A stretch of DNA of 64,000 bases from Marinobacter sp. (GTDB taxonomy: Bacteria > Pseudomonadota > Gammaproteobacteria > Pseudomonadales > Oleiphilaceae). Positions within the stretch are counted from its first letter, which is position 1, and each line of letters starts with the position of its first letter. The notes under the pieces are model-generated. The model was not told the DNA's origin and did no database searches. It worked only from the letters and a program-made list of their open reading frames with translations. Below are positions 10,613 through 21,677 of the stretch, piece by piece. The translations under genes and the position numbers were made by a program. Where the stretch lies: NCBI RefSeq assembly GCF_014859525.1, contig NZ_JACUUB010000001.1, forward strand, positions 62,001-126,000, given 5' to 3'.

Positions 10613-12043
10613 ATGAGCACAGTAAATGCAAACCTGACATACAACTACAAGGTGGTGAGACAATTCGCCATCATGACAGTGGTGTGGGGTATTGTAGGCA
10701 TGGCTCTGGGTGTGCTGATTGCAGCGCAGCTGGTTTGGCCATCTCTCAATCTCGATCTGCCCTGGACCCACTTCGGCCGACTGCGGCCGCTGCATACAAA
10801 CGCCGTCATTTTCGGCTTTGGTGGAAGCGCCCTTTTCGCATCCGCATATTACGTTGTACAAAGGACCAGTCAGGCCCGCTTGTTCTCCGACGGTCTGGCA
10901 GCGTTCACCTTCTGGGGCTGGCAAGCCATCATCGTGTCTGCAGCCATCACCCTGCCATTGGGCCTGACCACGTCCAAGGAATACGCCGAACTGGAGTGGC
11001 CGATCAGCATCGCTATTGCCGTTGTATGGGTCTGCTACGCGGTGGTGTTTTTCGGAACCCTGATGAGGCGCAGCACGCCACACATCTATGTGGCTAACTG
11101 GTTTTTCGGCGCATTCATCATCACCGTTGCGGTTCTGCACATTGGTAACAATCTGGCATTGCCGGCAACTGCCTGGAAATCCTATTCTGCTTACGCCGGT
11201 GTCACCGACGCCATGATGCAGTGGTGGTATGGCCACAACGCGGTAGGCTTCTTCCTGACCGCAGGCTTCCTGGGCATGATGTATTACTTCGTTCCCAAGC
11301 AGGCTAACCGCCCGGTTTACTCCTACCGTTTGTCGATTGTGCACTTCTGGGCACTGATCACCACCTACGTATGGGCTGGTGGCCACCACTTGCACTACTC
11401 TGCTCTTCCAGACTGGGCACAGACGGCAGGCATGGTTATGTCTCTGATTCTGCTGGCACCGTCCTGGGGCGGCATGATCAACGGTATGATGACCCTGTCT
11501 GGCGCCTGGCACAAACTGCGGACCGACCCGATTCTGAGGTTCCTGGTGGTATCTCTGTCTTTCTACGGCATGTCGACCTTCGAAGGCCCGATGATGTCTA
11601 TCAAGACCGTGAACGCTCTGTCTCACAACACCGACTGGACCATTGGTCACGTTCACTCCGGCGCTCTGGGCTGGGTTGCCATGATCAGTATCGGTGCGGT
11701 TTATCATCTGATTCCCAAGCTTTGGGGTGTGCAGGCCATGTACAGCACGGCCATGATCAACGTTCACTTCTGGCTGGCAACTGTCGGTACGGTGCTTTAC
11801 ATCGTCGCTATGTGGGTCAACGGCATTATGCAGGGTCTGATGTGGCGTGCAGTCAATGAGGATGGCACGCTCACCTACAGCTTTGTCGAATCCCTTGAGG
11901 CTTCCTACCCGGGCTACTTTGTTCGCTTTATCGGCGGCGTCATCTTCCTGGCGGGCATGCTGATCATGGCGTACAACGTGTACATGACCGTTCGCCAGAA
12001 AGAAGCCGCAGCGCAGGACAATGCTGCAGTTCAAGCGGCGTAA
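10613..12043 (+). CDS. ccoN: cbb3-type cytochrome c oxidase subunit I
   Basis: Polytopic; [45 protein letters not shown] haem/copper ligand motifs. Confidence 0.97.
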   Translation: MSTVNANLTYNYKVVRQFAIMTVVWGIVGMALGVLIAAQLVWPSLNLDLPWTHFGRLRPLHTNAVIFGFGGSALFASAYYVVQRTSQARLFSDGLAAFTFWGWQAIIVSAAITLPLGLTTSKEYAELEWPISIAIAVVWVCYAVVFFGTLMRRSTPHIYVANWFFGAFIITVAVLHIGNNLALPATAWKSYSAYAGVTDAMMQWWYGHNAVGFFLTAGFLGMMYYFVPKQANRPVYSYRLSIVHFWALITTYVWAGGHHLHYSALPDWAQTAGMVMSLILLAPSWGGMINGMMTLSGAWHKLRTDPILRFLVVSLSFYGMSTFEGPMMSIKTVNALSHNTDWTIGHVHSGALGWVAMISIGAVYHLIPKLWGVQAMYSTAMINVHFWLATVGTVLYIVAMWVNGIMQGLMWRAVNEDGTLTYSFVESLEASYPGYFVRFIGGVIFLAGMLIMAYNVYMTVRQKEAAAQDNAAVQAA

Positions 12044-12056
12044 GGGGAAAGACCAG

Positions 12057-12665
12057 ATGAAACACGAAATTGTAGAAAAGAACCTGGGCCTGATGATTCC
12101 TCTGATCATCCTGGCCATCAGTGGCGGCTTCCTGGCAGAAGTAGTGCCCCTGTTTTTCCAGAAAGACGTCAATCAGCCGGTTGAGGGGCTTGAGCCCCTC
12201 ACGGCTCTTGAGCTGGAAGGCCGGGACATCTACATCCGCGAAGGTTGCCACGTGTGCCACACACAGCAAATTCGTCCTTTCCGCGCAGAAACAGAGCGTT
12301 ACGGCCACTACTCCGTTGCGGGCGAGTTTGTTTATGATCGTCCGTTCCTGTGGGGCTCCAAACGTACCGGTCCTGACCTGGCCCGCGTTGGTGGTCGTTA
12401 CTCCGATGCCTGGCAACGGCAGCACCTGTATGATCCGCGCAGCGTGGTGCCCGAGTCCAACATGCCGGCTTTCCCCTGGCTGTTTAAGGACCGCGTGAGC
12501 CACAACACCATCGAAGCCCGCATGAGAACACTGCAAACTCTCGGCACGCCCTACACCGATGAGCAAGTTGCCAATGCTGCCTCAGAGATCGAGGGCAAGT
12601 TTGAAATCGAAGCACTTGTCGCATACCTGCAGCAGCTGGGTACTGTGATTTCGGACAGGCGGTAA
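12057..12665 (+). CDS. ccoO: cbb3-type cytochrome c oxidase subunit II
   Basis: [34 protein letters not shown] start. Confidence 0.96.
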   Translation: MKHEIVEKNLGLMIPLIILAISGGFLAEVVPLFFQKDVNQPVEGLEPLTALELEGRDIYIREGCHVCHTQQIRPFRAETERYGHYSVAGEFVYDRPFLWGSKRTGPDLARVGGRYSDAWQRQHLYDPRSVVPESNMPAFPWLFKDRVSHNTIEARMRTLQTLGTPYTDEQVANAASEIEGKFEIEALVAYLQQLGTVISDRR

Positions 12666-12669
12666 TCCA

Positions 12670-12861
12670 ATGGATATTTACGAGTTACGCGGTCTTCATT
12701 CACTCCTGATCATGGCGATCTTTATTGGGATCATTTGGTGGGCCTTTAGTGCCCACCGTAAAAAAGCTAATGACGAGGCAGCTCAACTGCCCTTCTCAGA
12801 AGATGACGATGAAGTAGCAAAGCGTACTCTCGAACAGGAAAAAACGGAGAAGAAACAATGA
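12670..12861 (+). CDS. ccoQ: cbb3-type cytochrome c oxidase subunit CcoQ
   Basis: Small single-TM protein between ccoO and ccoP. Confidence 0.88.
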   Translation: MDIYELRGLHSLLIMAIFIGIIWWAFSAHRKKANDEAAQLPFSEDDDEVAKRTLEQEKTEKKQ

Positions 12862-13748
12862 GTACCTTCTGGAGCATCTGGATCAGCGTGATCGTGCTCG
12901 GTACTGTCTTTGGCTGTGCGTGGCTGCTTTGGGCTACCCGCAAAAGCCAGACGACGGACACCGAAACCGACCGCACAATGGGCCATTCCTTTGACGGCAT
13001 CGAAGAGTATGACAACCCGCTGCCCAAATGGTGGTTCTACCTGTTCCTGGCAACCTGCGTCTTTGCACTGGGTTACCTGGCACTCTACCCTGGCCTTGGC
13101 AACTATCAGGGTCTCCTGGGCTGGACCTCGGCCAATCAGTGGGAAGCTGAAGTAGCCGAAGCTGATGAAAAATTCGGCGAGATCTACGCGCAGTTTGGCA
13201 ACACGCCGATTCCTGAACTGGCGCAAAACGAAGACGCCATGAAGATCGGTCAGCGTCTTTACGCCAACAACTGCTCGGTTTGTCACGGCACGGCAGCGCG
13301 TGGCCAGGTGGGCTTTCCCAACCTGACCAACGATGACTGGCTGTGGGGCGGCGAACCAGATCAGATCTGGCACAGCATCGCCAAAGGTCGTCAAGGCAAT
13401 ATGCCCGCTAAAGGCACCATGCCTAACATGACCAATAGACAGGTCGATCAGGTGGTAAACTTTGTTCTCAGCTACAGCGGTCGCGAGCGTGACGCAGAAG
13501 CCGCAGAAGCCGGCGCTGAAGTGTTTGCACAGGCGTGTGCGGCCTGCCACGGCGCTGACGGTAAAGGCATGACAGCCATGGGGGCGCCCAACCTGACAGA
13601 CAATATCTGGCTGTACGGCTCCACCTACGAGTGGATTCGTGAGACCGTAGAACACGGTCGTCAAAACCAAATGCCCGCACAGGAAGGTCGCATGACCGAC
13701 GACCAGATCCAGATTGTATCTGCCTATATTTATAGTTTGTCGAACTGA
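12858..13748 (+). CDS. ccoP: cbb3-type cytochrome c oxidase subunit III (dihaem)
   Basis: Two CxxCH sites (NNCSVCHGT, QACAACHGA); overlaps ccoQ by 4 nt. Confidence 0.96.
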   Translation: MSTFWSIWISVIVLGTVFGCAWLLWATRKSQTTDTETDRTMGHSFDGIEEYDNPLPKWWFYLFLATCVFALGYLALYPGLGNYQGLLGWTSANQWEAEVAEADEKFGEIYAQFGNTPIPELAQNEDAMKIGQRLYANNCSVCHGTAARGQVGFPNLTNDDWLWGGEPDQIWHSIAKGRQGNMPAKGTMPNMTNRQVDQVVNFVLSYSGRERDAEAAEAGAEVFAQACAACHGADGKGMTAMGAPNLTDNIWLYGSTYEWIRETVEHGRQNQMPAQEGRMTDDQIQIVSAYIYSLSN

Positions 13749-13752
13749 GTCA

Positions 13753-13782
13753 GACCGGCCGGGAACAATCCCCGGCCAGTCT
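13753..13782 (+). terminator. Stem-loop after ccoP, weak terminator or attenuator/processing hairpin
   Basis: gaccggccggg-aacaat-ccccggccagtc inverted repeat, no clean T tract. Confidence 0.5.
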
Positions 13783-13877
13783 TCTCAACCCTGCATCTGC
13801 CTCGCGGGTGCAGGCTTGAGAAGATCAGCAGACCCCCCGAGGCCCGCTCCCTGCATCATCACCCTTTGGGAGATACC

Positions 13878-15314
13878 ATGAGCAATGAAATCCCAGTCAA
13901 ACAGGTAGACCCATCCTCCGAGCCTTCCAATAAAAAATCCAAGCCGGAAACCATCGATCTCTACGCAAGTCGGGAAAAGATATATGTTAAAGAAGTAAAA
14001 GGCTTTTTTCAGAAGATCCGGAATGTCAGCCTGACCCTGCTCATGGGTATGTATTTCCTGTTTGTATGGTTGACCCTCGATGGCCAGCCGCTGATTCACT
14101 TTGATCTGCCCGCCCGTGAATTTCACCTGTACGGTGTTACCTTTTTCCCAAAAGACTTTTTCCTGCTGTCCGGAATGCTGATCATTTCAGCCTTCGGTTT
14201 GTTCTTTATTACCACGCTGTTTGGACGGGTGTGGTGTGGCTATACCTGCCCACAAACCGTGTGGACCTTTATCTTCATGTGGATCGAGGAGAAGGTAGAG
14301 GGTAGCCGCAACAAGCGTATGAAGCTGGATAAAGCACCCAACTCTTCCGAGAAGATCGCCAAAAAATCCATCAAACACGGCTTATGGTTATTGTTGGCAC
14401 TGGCCACCGGTCTGACCTTTGTCGGCTACTTTTATCCCATTCGAGAGCTGATTGTTGATGTATTCACCCTTAACGCCAACGGGTGGGCGTACTTCTGGGT
14501 TGGATTTTTTACCGTTGCCACTTATCTGAATGCAGGCTGGATGCGCGAACAGGTTTGCCTGTACATGTGCCCCTACGCCCGCTTTCAGTCCGTAATGTTT
14601 GATCCAAACACCAAGGTCGTCTCCTATGATCCTAATCGCGGCGAGCCCCGAGGTGGACGCAAGAAGCAAGTGTCGCCGGCAGACGTCGGTCTCGGTGATT
14701 GTATAGACTGCGGCCAGTGTGTTCAGGTCTGCCCTACGGGCATCGATATTCGGGATGGCCTGCAATATGAATGCATTGGCTGCGCCCTGTGCATTGACGC
14801 CTGCGATGAAGTCATGGACAAAATGAACTACCCGAGAGGCCTGATCCGATACACCACCGAAAACGAGCTTGAAGGCAAGACTTCCAAACTCCTGAGGCCA
14901 AGAACCTTTGGCTACGGTGCTGTACTGGCACTCATGATCGGAGCGATCATCTTTACGTTAGTAACCCGGGTGCCCGCGCAAATGGATATCTTGCGCGACC
15001 GGGGTGCATTGTTCAGTTTCAATGGCGAAGGCCGGATCGAAAACTCCTATACGGTCAAAATCCAGAACATGTCAGAAATACCCCACACCTTCGAACTGTC
15101 TGTTGAGGGCCTCGATGATATCCGAATTCTGACAACCACTACCCTTGTTGTTAACAGCGGCGAAAATCGCACATTGCCCACGGTGGTGGACGTTCCACCG
15201 GAATCGATCACAGATACCAACAGCACCATAATCTTCCACGCTAAATCAGTGACAGATTCTTCTTTGAACCTGGAAACTGAAAGCCGCTTTGTTGGTCCAA
15301 GGCCCCGGCAGTAG
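13878..15314 (+). CDS. ccoG: Cytochrome c oxidase accessory protein CcoG (FixG-like ferredoxin)
   Basis: GYTCPQTVWTFIFMW; two 4Fe-4S motifs CIDCGQCVQVCPTG and CIGCALCIDACD. Confidence 0.95.
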   Translation: MSNEIPVKQVDPSSEPSNKKSKPETIDLYASREKIYVKEVKGFFQKIRNVSLTLLMGMYFLFVWLTLDGQPLIHFDLPAREFHLYGVTFFPKDFFLLSGMLIISAFGLFFITTLFGRVWCGYTCPQTVWTFIFMWIEEKVEGSRNKRMKLDKAPNSSEKIAKKSIKHGLWLLLALATGLTFVGYFYPIRELIVDVFTLNANGWAYFWVGFFTVATYLNAGWMREQVCLYMCPYARFQSVMFDPNTKVVSYDPNRGEPRGGRKKQVSPADVGLGDCIDCGQCVQVCPTGIDIRDGLQYECIGCALCIDACDEVMDKMNYPRGLIRYTTENELEGKTSKLLRPRTFGYGAVLALMIGAIIFTLVTRVPAQMDILRDRGALFSFNGEGRIENSYTVKIQNMSEIPHTFELSVEGLDDIRILTTTTLVVNSGENRTLPTVVDVPPESITDTNSTIIFHAKSVTDSSLNLETESRFVGPRPRQ

Positions 15315-15356
15315 TCGGGCATTGGATAAAATACATTAATCAGAGATTGGCAAGAC

Positions 15357-15872
15357 ATGACTGAAAATAACCCCGTAGCTCCCTGGTATCGGCAGCCCTG
15401 GTTCTGGTTTCTCACCATTTTCCCGATAGCAGCCATCTTCTCGGGCACAACCATACTGGTCGTAGCATCCAGTCTGGACCGCTCAATGGTCACAGACGAC
15501 TACTCAAAAGAAGGTCGCGGTATCAACATGGCGATCGCAAGAGACCAGAAGGCGCTTGATCTTGGGCTCAAGGGCGGGCTGACCGTCGATGGGCGCAGTG
15601 CCAAGCTCACCCTCGACAATGCCGAAGGTCCGGTTGATTACCCGTACCTGATCATGAGTTTTTACCATCCGACCAAAGCTGACCGTGATCGTATTGTCCA
15701 GTTCCGCCGGGTTACCGATGGCGAGTACACCGGCAACATGGTGGACAACATGGACGGCCGCTGGTATTACGACATCCAGGGCCCGGAAAACGACTGGCGA
15801 GTGAAGGGCGAACTCTGGCTCCCCGCTGAAAGTACACACGCTGTCAAAGCGACAAGCTCTACCCAGGGGTGA
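15357..15872 (+). CDS. fixH: FixH family protein
   Basis: PWYRQPWFWFLTIFPIAAI N-terminal TM, 171 aa, position between ccoG and ccoI. Confidence 0.88.
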   Translation: MTENNPVAPWYRQPWFWFLTIFPIAAIFSGTTILVVASSLDRSMVTDDYSKEGRGINMAIARDQKALDLGLKGGLTVDGRSAKLTLDNAEGPVDYPYLIMSFYHPTKADRDRIVQFRRVTDGEYTGNMVDNMDGRWYYDIQGPENDWRVKGELWLPAESTHAVKATSSTQG

Positions 15873-18316
15873 ACGCCCTGAATTGCTTCCATTGCGGCGA
15901 GCCAGCGGACGGCAGCCCGCCAATTACTCTTGAACTGGACGGTCAGGACAGGCACTTTTGCTGTCAAGGCTGCAAAGCCGTTTGCGAAACCATTCGAAAT
16001 GAAGGCCTTGCTGGCTTTTACCAGTTTCGCACAGAGTCGGCCATCACTCCCCGCGAGCTGACCCGTTCAGAAACCGATCGCCTGAAAGAGCTGGACCACC
16101 CGCTGGTTCAAAAATCCTTTGTGGCACCGGTCAAAGGTGGCCAGGAAGCGAATCTGCTGATCAGCGGCATCACCTGCGCAGCCTGCATCTGGTTACTGGA
16201 AAACCACCTCAAGCAACACCCCGGCGTTCTGGCTTTCTCGATTAATCACAGCACCCAGAGGGCGCGTCTGGTCTGGGCCCAAAACCAGACCCGCCTGAGC
16301 GATCTGCTGATTGCCATCCATCAGCTTGGCTACACTGCCCGCCCCTACCAGGCAGACGAAGCCGAACAGACCCTGAAAGCTGAGCACCGCACCATGCTGA
16401 TCCGGTTGTTGGTTGCCGGCGCCGGCTCGTTCCAGACCATGATGCTGGCGTTCCCGCTCTATTTTGAGCTGATCAGTGAGTTATCTCCGGAATTTGTCAG
16501 TTTCTTTCGGTGGTTTAGCCTGATCGTTGCAACGCCGGTCTTGTTATACAGTGCGCGGCCGTTTTTCGAGAATGCCTGGCGTGACTTTTCCACCAGGCAT
16601 CTGACCATGGATGTGCCAGTGGCCATTGCTATCGGCCTGGCTTATGCCGCCAGTGCCTGGGTCACCGTTTTTGGTGGCGAAGAGGTGTATTTCGAATCGG
16701 TTTGCATGTTTACCTTCTTCTTGCTGCTGGGTCGTTATGTGGAAGTGCAAGCCCGTTACCGGGCGGGCCTGACAGGCAGTGCCCTCGCCGGATTTCAGCC
16801 AACCGTTGCAGCCAAGGTGAGCGATGGCGAAACAGACATAGTGCCGGCCCATGAAGTTAAAGCTGGCGACGTCATCCGCGTGCGCCCGGGCGAGACACTG
16901 CCGGTAGACGGAGAGATCGTTTCTGGTGAATCCACGCTCAACGAAGCAGCCTTGACCGGCGAATACCTGCCCGAATCCCGAGGCCCGGGCGACACCGTTC
17001 ATGCTGGTAGCATCAACGGGGAAAATCCGCTGGATATCCGGGTCGTCAAAGCCGGTGCGGAAACCAGGCTTTCCGGTATCCTCCGGATACTGGACCGGGT
17101 GCAGTCAGAGAAGCCACCGGTGGCTCGACTTGCGGATCGCATCGCCGGAAAGTTTATTCGCCAGGTGCTGATACTGACGCCCCTGGTCTGGGCGGGCTGG
17201 GTTCTGGCCGGCGCGGGTAACGCCTTTGATATTGCCTTGTCAGTGCTGGTGGTCACGTGCCCCTGCGCGCTCTCTCTCGCAACCCCAACGGCGCTCACCT
17301 CGGCCACCATGCGTTTGCGCAAACTCGGCTTTCTGCCCACCAAAGGCCACACGCTGGAATCCCTGAACAGCATCGACACCGTGGTGTTTGATAAAACCGG
17401 AACACTGACCCGCGGCGAGCTTACCCTGACCGATAACCAGACCTATGGTGACATGGACCAAGCCAGCTGCCTGAAGCTGGCCGCCGGCCTTGAAAAACAT
17501 TCTGAACATCCGATTGCCAGGGTCTTCCACGAATGCGCATCGGTGGTCGTGGAGAATGTGAACAACCATCTGGGCGGCGGCTTATCCGGAACCTTTAACG
17601 GCCGACCGGTATTTATCGGCCACAAGGCGTTCGTTGAGCAGCACACCTCCGCCCCGCCACCCGATGCGGAAACCGCGTCTGGCATGGAAATCTGGCTCGC
17701 CACCAACGATCAGTGGCTTGCCAGTTTCCAACTGGACGATCAAATCCGGCAAGACGCCGCGCAAGCCATCAAGGCACTTAATGATGCGGGTATACAGACC
17801 CTGCTTCTGAGTGGTGATCGATCGGCCCACGTCCAGCAGGTTGCTGAGTCACTGGGTATCAAAACAGCAATTGGCGAAGCCTCTCCGGAACAGAAACTGG
17901 ACGTGCTGGAACAACTTCGCGCCGACGGTCACAAAGTAATGATGGTGGGGGATGGCCTGAACGACCTGCCCTCCATGGCCGGTGCCGGTATCTCGGTGGC
18001 TATGGGCACTGCCGCCGATCTGACCCAGTTGAAAGCCGATGCCGTGCTGATGAATGGCCAGCTGATGCAACTGCTCGAGGCTATCAAGGCAAGCCAGCAG
18101 ACCCGCCGGGTTATTCGACAGAATATGGTCTGGGCCTTCGGCTACAACGTGGCCGCCTTGCCCCTCGCGGCAGCAGGCCTGATCACCCCATGGATGGCAG
18201 CCATCGGTATGTCTGCCAGCTCTCTTGTGGTGGTGCTTAATGCCTTGCGGCTGGGCTCATCATCACAAACATCCAGCCACGAACCCGATGCGGTTGGCTC
18301 TCAGGCTACGGCTTGA
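15869..18316 (+). CDS. ccoI: cbb3 oxidase copper-translocating P-type ATPase (CcoI/FixI), GTG start
   Basis: HMA motif GITCAACIW, CPC in TM, DKTGTLTRGE, MVGDGLNDLPSM; 4-nt overlap with fixH. Confidence 0.95.
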   Translation: MNALNCFHCGEPADGSPPITLELDGQDRHFCCQGCKAVCETIRNEGLAGFYQFRTESAITPRELTRSETDRLKELDHPLVQKSFVAPVKGGQEANLLISGITCAACIWLLENHLKQHPGVLAFSINHSTQRARLVWAQNQTRLSDLLIAIHQLGYTARPYQADEAEQTLKAEHRTMLIRLLVAGAGSFQTMMLAFPLYFELISELSPEFVSFFRWFSLIVATPVLLYSARPFFENAWRDFSTRHLTMDVPVAIAIGLAYAASAWVTVFGGEEVYFESVCMFTFFLLLGRYVEVQARYRAGLTGSALAGFQPTVAAKVSDGETDIVPAHEVKAGDVIRVRPGETLPVDGEIVSGESTLNEAALTGEYLPESRGPGDTVHAGSINGENPLDIRVVKAGAETRLSGILRILDRVQSEKPPVARLADRIAGKFIRQVLILTPLVWAGWVLAGAGNAFDIALSVLVVTCPCALSLATPTALTSATMRLRKLGFLPTKGHTLESLNSIDTVVFDKTGTLTRGELTLTDNQTYGDMDQASCLKLAAGLEKHSEHPIARVFHECASVVVENVNNHLGGGLSGTFNGRPVFIGHKAFVEQHTSAPPPDAETASGMEIWLATNDQWLASFQLDDQIRQDAAQAIKALNDAGIQTLLLSGDRSAHVQQVAESLGIKTAIGEASPEQKLDVLEQLRADGHKVMMVGDGLNDLPSMAGAGISVAMGTAADLTQLKADAVLMNGQLMQLLEAIKASQQTRRVIRQNMVWAFGYNVAALPLAAAGLITPWMAAIGMSASSLVVVLNALRLGSSSQTSSHEPDAVGSQATA

Positions 18317-18352
18317 TACCGTAGTGGCCTACTTATCGTTTAGGAGCGCATT

Positions 18353-18613
18353 GTGCAGATAGTCATGTTCCTGGTCCCGCTGATGCTGATCCTGGTGACA
18401 CTGGGCGTTGTGTTGTTTTCCTGGGCGGTGAGGAACGGCCAGTACGACGACCTTGAAGGGCCGGCCCATCGCATTCTCTATGATGACGACAAAGACATGA
18501 TTCCGGAAGAATCACGCCAGCCTGAACCTGAGCCCGAGACCGATACAAGCAACAAAAGCACCGAAGCCAGCGAACGTATCGCCAAAACAGACCAACCGGA
18601 TAACAAAGCCTGA
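18353..18613 (+). CDS. ccoS: cbb3-type oxidase assembly protein CcoS (GTG start)
   Basis: Short N-terminal TM protein, DDLEGPAHRILYDDD. Confidence 0.92.
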   Translation: MQIVMFLVPLMLILVTLGVVLFSWAVRNGQYDDLEGPAHRILYDDDKDMIPEESRQPEPEPETDTSNKSTEASERIAKTDQPDNKA

Positions 18614-19300
18614 ATGCCCGCAGAACTCTACATCAGTTACTCCAGCGCCTTTTTGATCGGATTGCTGGGTAGCACACACTGTCTTGGCATGTGCGGCGGG
18701 ATCAGCGCCTCCTTGTCGATGACTCTGCCGGTCGGCAGGGGCTTTCGTTTTCGGCAGTCACTGATGCTGCTGGCGTTTAATCTGGGGCGGGTAGGGAGCT
18801 ACGCACTGATCGCCGCACTGATTGCCATCCTGAGCACCAGTATGGCGGGCCAGGGCCGATGGGCCGCCCTGCTCTTGATGACACTTGCCGGAATTCTGTT
18901 GATTTTTATGGGGCTGTCCATGGGCCAGTGGTGGCAGGGCATCCGCATCGTCGAAAAAGTGGGGGCGCCCGTCTGGCGGATGCTGTCACCGCTGACCAAA
19001 CGCTTCATACCGGTTAATCATCCGGGGCAAGCATTGGCACTGGGCGCACTATGGGGCTGGTTGCCCTGTGGCCTGGTTTACAGCACGTTGGGTTGGGCTG
19101 CACTACAACCAACGGTGCCCGCGGCGGCCCTGACCATGTTCTTCTTTGGCCTGGGGACATTGCCGTCTATGCTGGCCACCGGTTATGCCGCAAACTGGAT
19201 TCGGGGTCTTCAGAGCAACCGGGGTTTTCGCAAGATCAGCGGTGGCCTGCTGATCTTGTTCGGTTTATGGACCCTGCCCCTGCAGGCACTGATCCACTGA
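18614..19300 (+). CDS. Sulfite exporter TauE/SafE family membrane protein, cbb3-cluster type
   Basis: GLLGSTHCLGMCGGISASL, GWLPCGLVYSTL; directly after ccoS. Confidence 0.88.
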   Translation: MPAELYISYSSAFLIGLLGSTHCLGMCGGISASLSMTLPVGRGFRFRQSLMLLAFNLGRVGSYALIAALIAILSTSMAGQGRWAALLLMTLAGILLIFMGLSMGQWWQGIRIVEKVGAPVWRMLSPLTKRFIPVNHPGQALALGALWGWLPCGLVYSTLGWAALQPTVPAAALTMFFFGLGTLPSMLATGYAANWIRGLQSNRGFRKISGGLLILFGLWTLPLQALIH

Positions 19301-19323
19301 TCTCCCCTGACCACCGGGGGCGC

Positions 19324-20232
19324 TTAGAGATTCAGGACATCCAATCGGCCAAAATCCGGCTCCGGACTGGCTGTTTGGACCGCCTGGCGCTTTCCGCCCA
19401 GTCGCTTGCCCTCGCGGAAATCATAGAGATTCGGATCCGCCAGATGCGACGGCTCAACATTGCAAACCGCCCGAAACATGGTTTCCAAACGGCCCGGGTG
19501 CTGCTTATCCCAACCTTGAAGCATTTCCTTGATGACCTGCCGCTGCAGGTTCTCTTGAGATCCGCATAAATTACAGGGAATAATCGGAAACGCCCGAATT
19601 GCGGCGTAGCGGGCAATATCTTGCTCGCGAGCGTACGCCAGCGGTCGAATCACGGTATTGCGGCCATCGTCGCTGTGCAACACCGGCGGCATGGTCTTCA
19701 ACTTGCCGCCGTAAAACATATTCAGAAACAACGTTTCTAGCAGGTCATCCCGGTGGTGGCCCAGCGCAATTTTGGTAACGCCGTGTTCCTCGGCAAAGTT
19801 ATAGAGAATGCCTCGTCGTAACCGTGAACACAGACCGCACGTGGTCTTCCCTTCAGGCACTTTTTCCTTAACAATACTGTAGGTGTCTTTCTCGATGATG
19901 TGATATTCAATGCCGAGAGACTCAAGGTATTGTGGGAGTATCTCCTCAGGAAAGCCGGGCTGTTTCTGGTCAAGGTTCACAGCAATCAACTCGAAAGCGA
20001 CGGGGGCACTCTTCTGCAGATTCAGCAGGATATCCAGCATCGCATAGGAATCCTTGCCACCGGACAGACAGCACATCACCTTGTCACCGGCCTCGATCAT
20101 CGAGAAATCGGCGATTGCCTGCCCGACATCACGGCGCAAGCGCTTCTGCAGCTTGTTCAATTCCAGTTTCTGGCTACGATCCTGCTCTGAAACAGGTGGC
20201 TGTTCGGGATTGGCGATCATTGATTGAGACAT
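19324..20232 (-). CDS. ttcA: tRNA 2-thiocytidine(32) synthetase TtcA
   Basis: PP-loop [27 protein letters not shown] and [12 protein letters not shown] cysteine pairs. Confidence 0.95.
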   Translation of the reverse strand: MSQSMIANPEQPPVSEQDRSQKLELNKLQKRLRRDVGQAIADFSMIEAGDKVMCCLSGGKDSYAMLDILLNLQKSAPVAFELIAVNLDQKQPGFPEEILPQYLESLGIEYHIIEKDTYSIVKEKVPEGKTTCGLCSRLRRGILYNFAEEHGVTKIALGHHRDDLLETLFLNMFYGGKLKTMPPVLHSDDGRNTVIRPLAYAREQDIARYAAIRAFPIIPCNLCGSQENLQRQVIKEMLQGWDKQHPGRLETMFRAVCNVEPSHLADPNLYDFREGKRLGGKRQAVQTASPEPDFGRLDVLNL

Positions 20233-20305
20233 ACTCTTGCACGTTCACGGGATAAGTGAACAGGCGATTATACGCGTCACATAGTTTCAGGGACAGGATA
20301 GCAAC

Positions 20306-20959
20306 ATGGATATGTTGAACTTAAAAGAACCGGTCATCGGAAAGCGCGCACAAAACCGCATTCGCAACCGTAATGCCATACTGACTGCAGCGCGGGACTG
20401 TTTCCGCGAAAACGGCTACGAAAACTCCAGCATTCGCGATATCGTTCGCAGAACCGGCCTGGCCGCAGGCACTTTCTACAATTATTTCTCCAGTAAACAG
20501 GACATCTTTGCAGCGCTTCTGGCTGACTTTCTCACCCTGTTGAACGATGACATGAGCCGACACCGGCGCAGCGCCCGATCATCCCACGATTTCATTCACC
20601 ATGCGTACCTGGCGCTCTACTCGGCCACCGCCAGAGATCCGGTTGTCTATGAGCTGGCCCATCAGAATCAGCGCGCACTGCGCAACCTGTTCGGCTCTGA
20701 CATTCTGGGTCTGGCCATGCTGTCGCTGGAAGAAGACGTCCGCGACGGCATCGCCCGCGGCCTCCTCCCCGATCTGGACCCGGAGTACCTTTGTGCGGCA
20801 TTTTTTGGCGTCGCCTACGACATTAGCTTGTCGGTAGCCAGACGGGTCAATCACCAACCGGACCGGGGCCAGGAAGAAGCGGAAAAAGCCGCACGATTTT
20901 CAACGGCTCTTTTTTTAGGCGGACTGCCGGCCCTTGCAAAACTTTCAAGCCAAAGCTGA
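20306..20959 (+). CDS. TetR/AcrR family transcriptional regulator
   Basis: N-terminal HTH: RNAILTAARDCFRENGYENSSIRDIVRRTGLAAGTFYNYFSSKQDIF. Confidence 0.9.
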   Translation: MDMLNLKEPVIGKRAQNRIRNRNAILTAARDCFRENGYENSSIRDIVRRTGLAAGTFYNYFSSKQDIFAALLADFLTLLNDDMSRHRRSARSSHDFIHHAYLALYSATARDPVVYELAHQNQRALRNLFGSDILGLAMLSLEEDVRDGIARGLLPDLDPEYLCAAFFGVAYDISLSVARRVNHQPDRGQEEAEKAARFSTALFLGGLPALAKLSSQS

Positions 20960-20977
20960 CTCGCTTACCATAGTCAC

Positions 20978-21643
20978 ATGGAACGCTTCCCCAAAAGAAC
21001 AGGCCAACAATCAAAACCTGCCATGACTGGCAACGATGATTCATGGTTAACGCAGCACATACAGCATTTGTTGGTGGCCGTTGAGCATGAGTTGAGAGTC
21101 GCCGGCCCCGCCGGGCTGAGCGAGCTCGACCTGATCAAGTCACTGCAAAGAGACCCCTGGGCGCTGATCGGGACGGTTAACTACTCCGCCCCCGACAAAC
21201 TTTACCCGGTGCATTTTCTGCTGTTTCACGTGCTCTATACTCTACGGGACCAGCTTGCTCTGACCGGAGAGGCTCTGATCATTTCGCCATTGCGAGTAAT
21301 CCTCCAGAACCAGCAAACCATTGCCGGTTCTGGCTTGCCCGACGAAGAAGACAAACTCAGAGCCTTCTACCTGGACTTGTCCCAATACCATATGTCCGAC
21401 GCCTCCATTCAAACCATGATGGACGATTTCTGGACCGGGCACACTCGCTCAAGACCCGATTTACCGGCCGTTTCAGAGGCTGCGTCAGCGCTGGGTTTCT
21501 CGACATTGCCCGTGCAGTTTGCGCCCATCAAACAACGATTTCGCAAGCTGGTGATGCAAGTGCATCCTGACCGGGGTGGCGACACCAAAGCCATCCAGAA
21601 ACTTAACGAGGCCTTTTCGGTCTTGAAAGCACACTATGCCTAA
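20978..21643 (+). CDS. DnaJ-related protein with C-terminal J-domain
   Basis: C-terminal FRKLVMQVHPDRGGDTKAIQKLNEAFSVLKAHY with HPD motif. Confidence 0.85.
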   Translation: MERFPKRTGQQSKPAMTGNDDSWLTQHIQHLLVAVEHELRVAGPAGLSELDLIKSLQRDPWALIGTVNYSAPDKLYPVHFLLFHVLYTLRDQLALTGEALIISPLRVILQNQQTIAGSGLPDEEDKLRAFYLDLSQYHMSDASIQTMMDDFWTGHTRSRPDLPAVSEAASALGFSTLPVQFAPIKQRFRKLVMQVHPDRGGDTKAIQKLNEAFSVLKAHYA

Positions 21644-21677
21644 TTCATTTCACTTCAATGCAGGACTCACAACAACC

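Noticed and set aside
10469-12172. 567-aa minus-strand ORF opposite ccoN
   Set aside because: Antisense shadow of a clear ccoN gene; His/Gln/Asp-rich low-complexity translation with no family signature.
12783-13670. 295-aa minus-strand ORF opposite ccoP
   Set aside because: Shadow of ccoP, which has two clear haem-binding CxxCH motifs.
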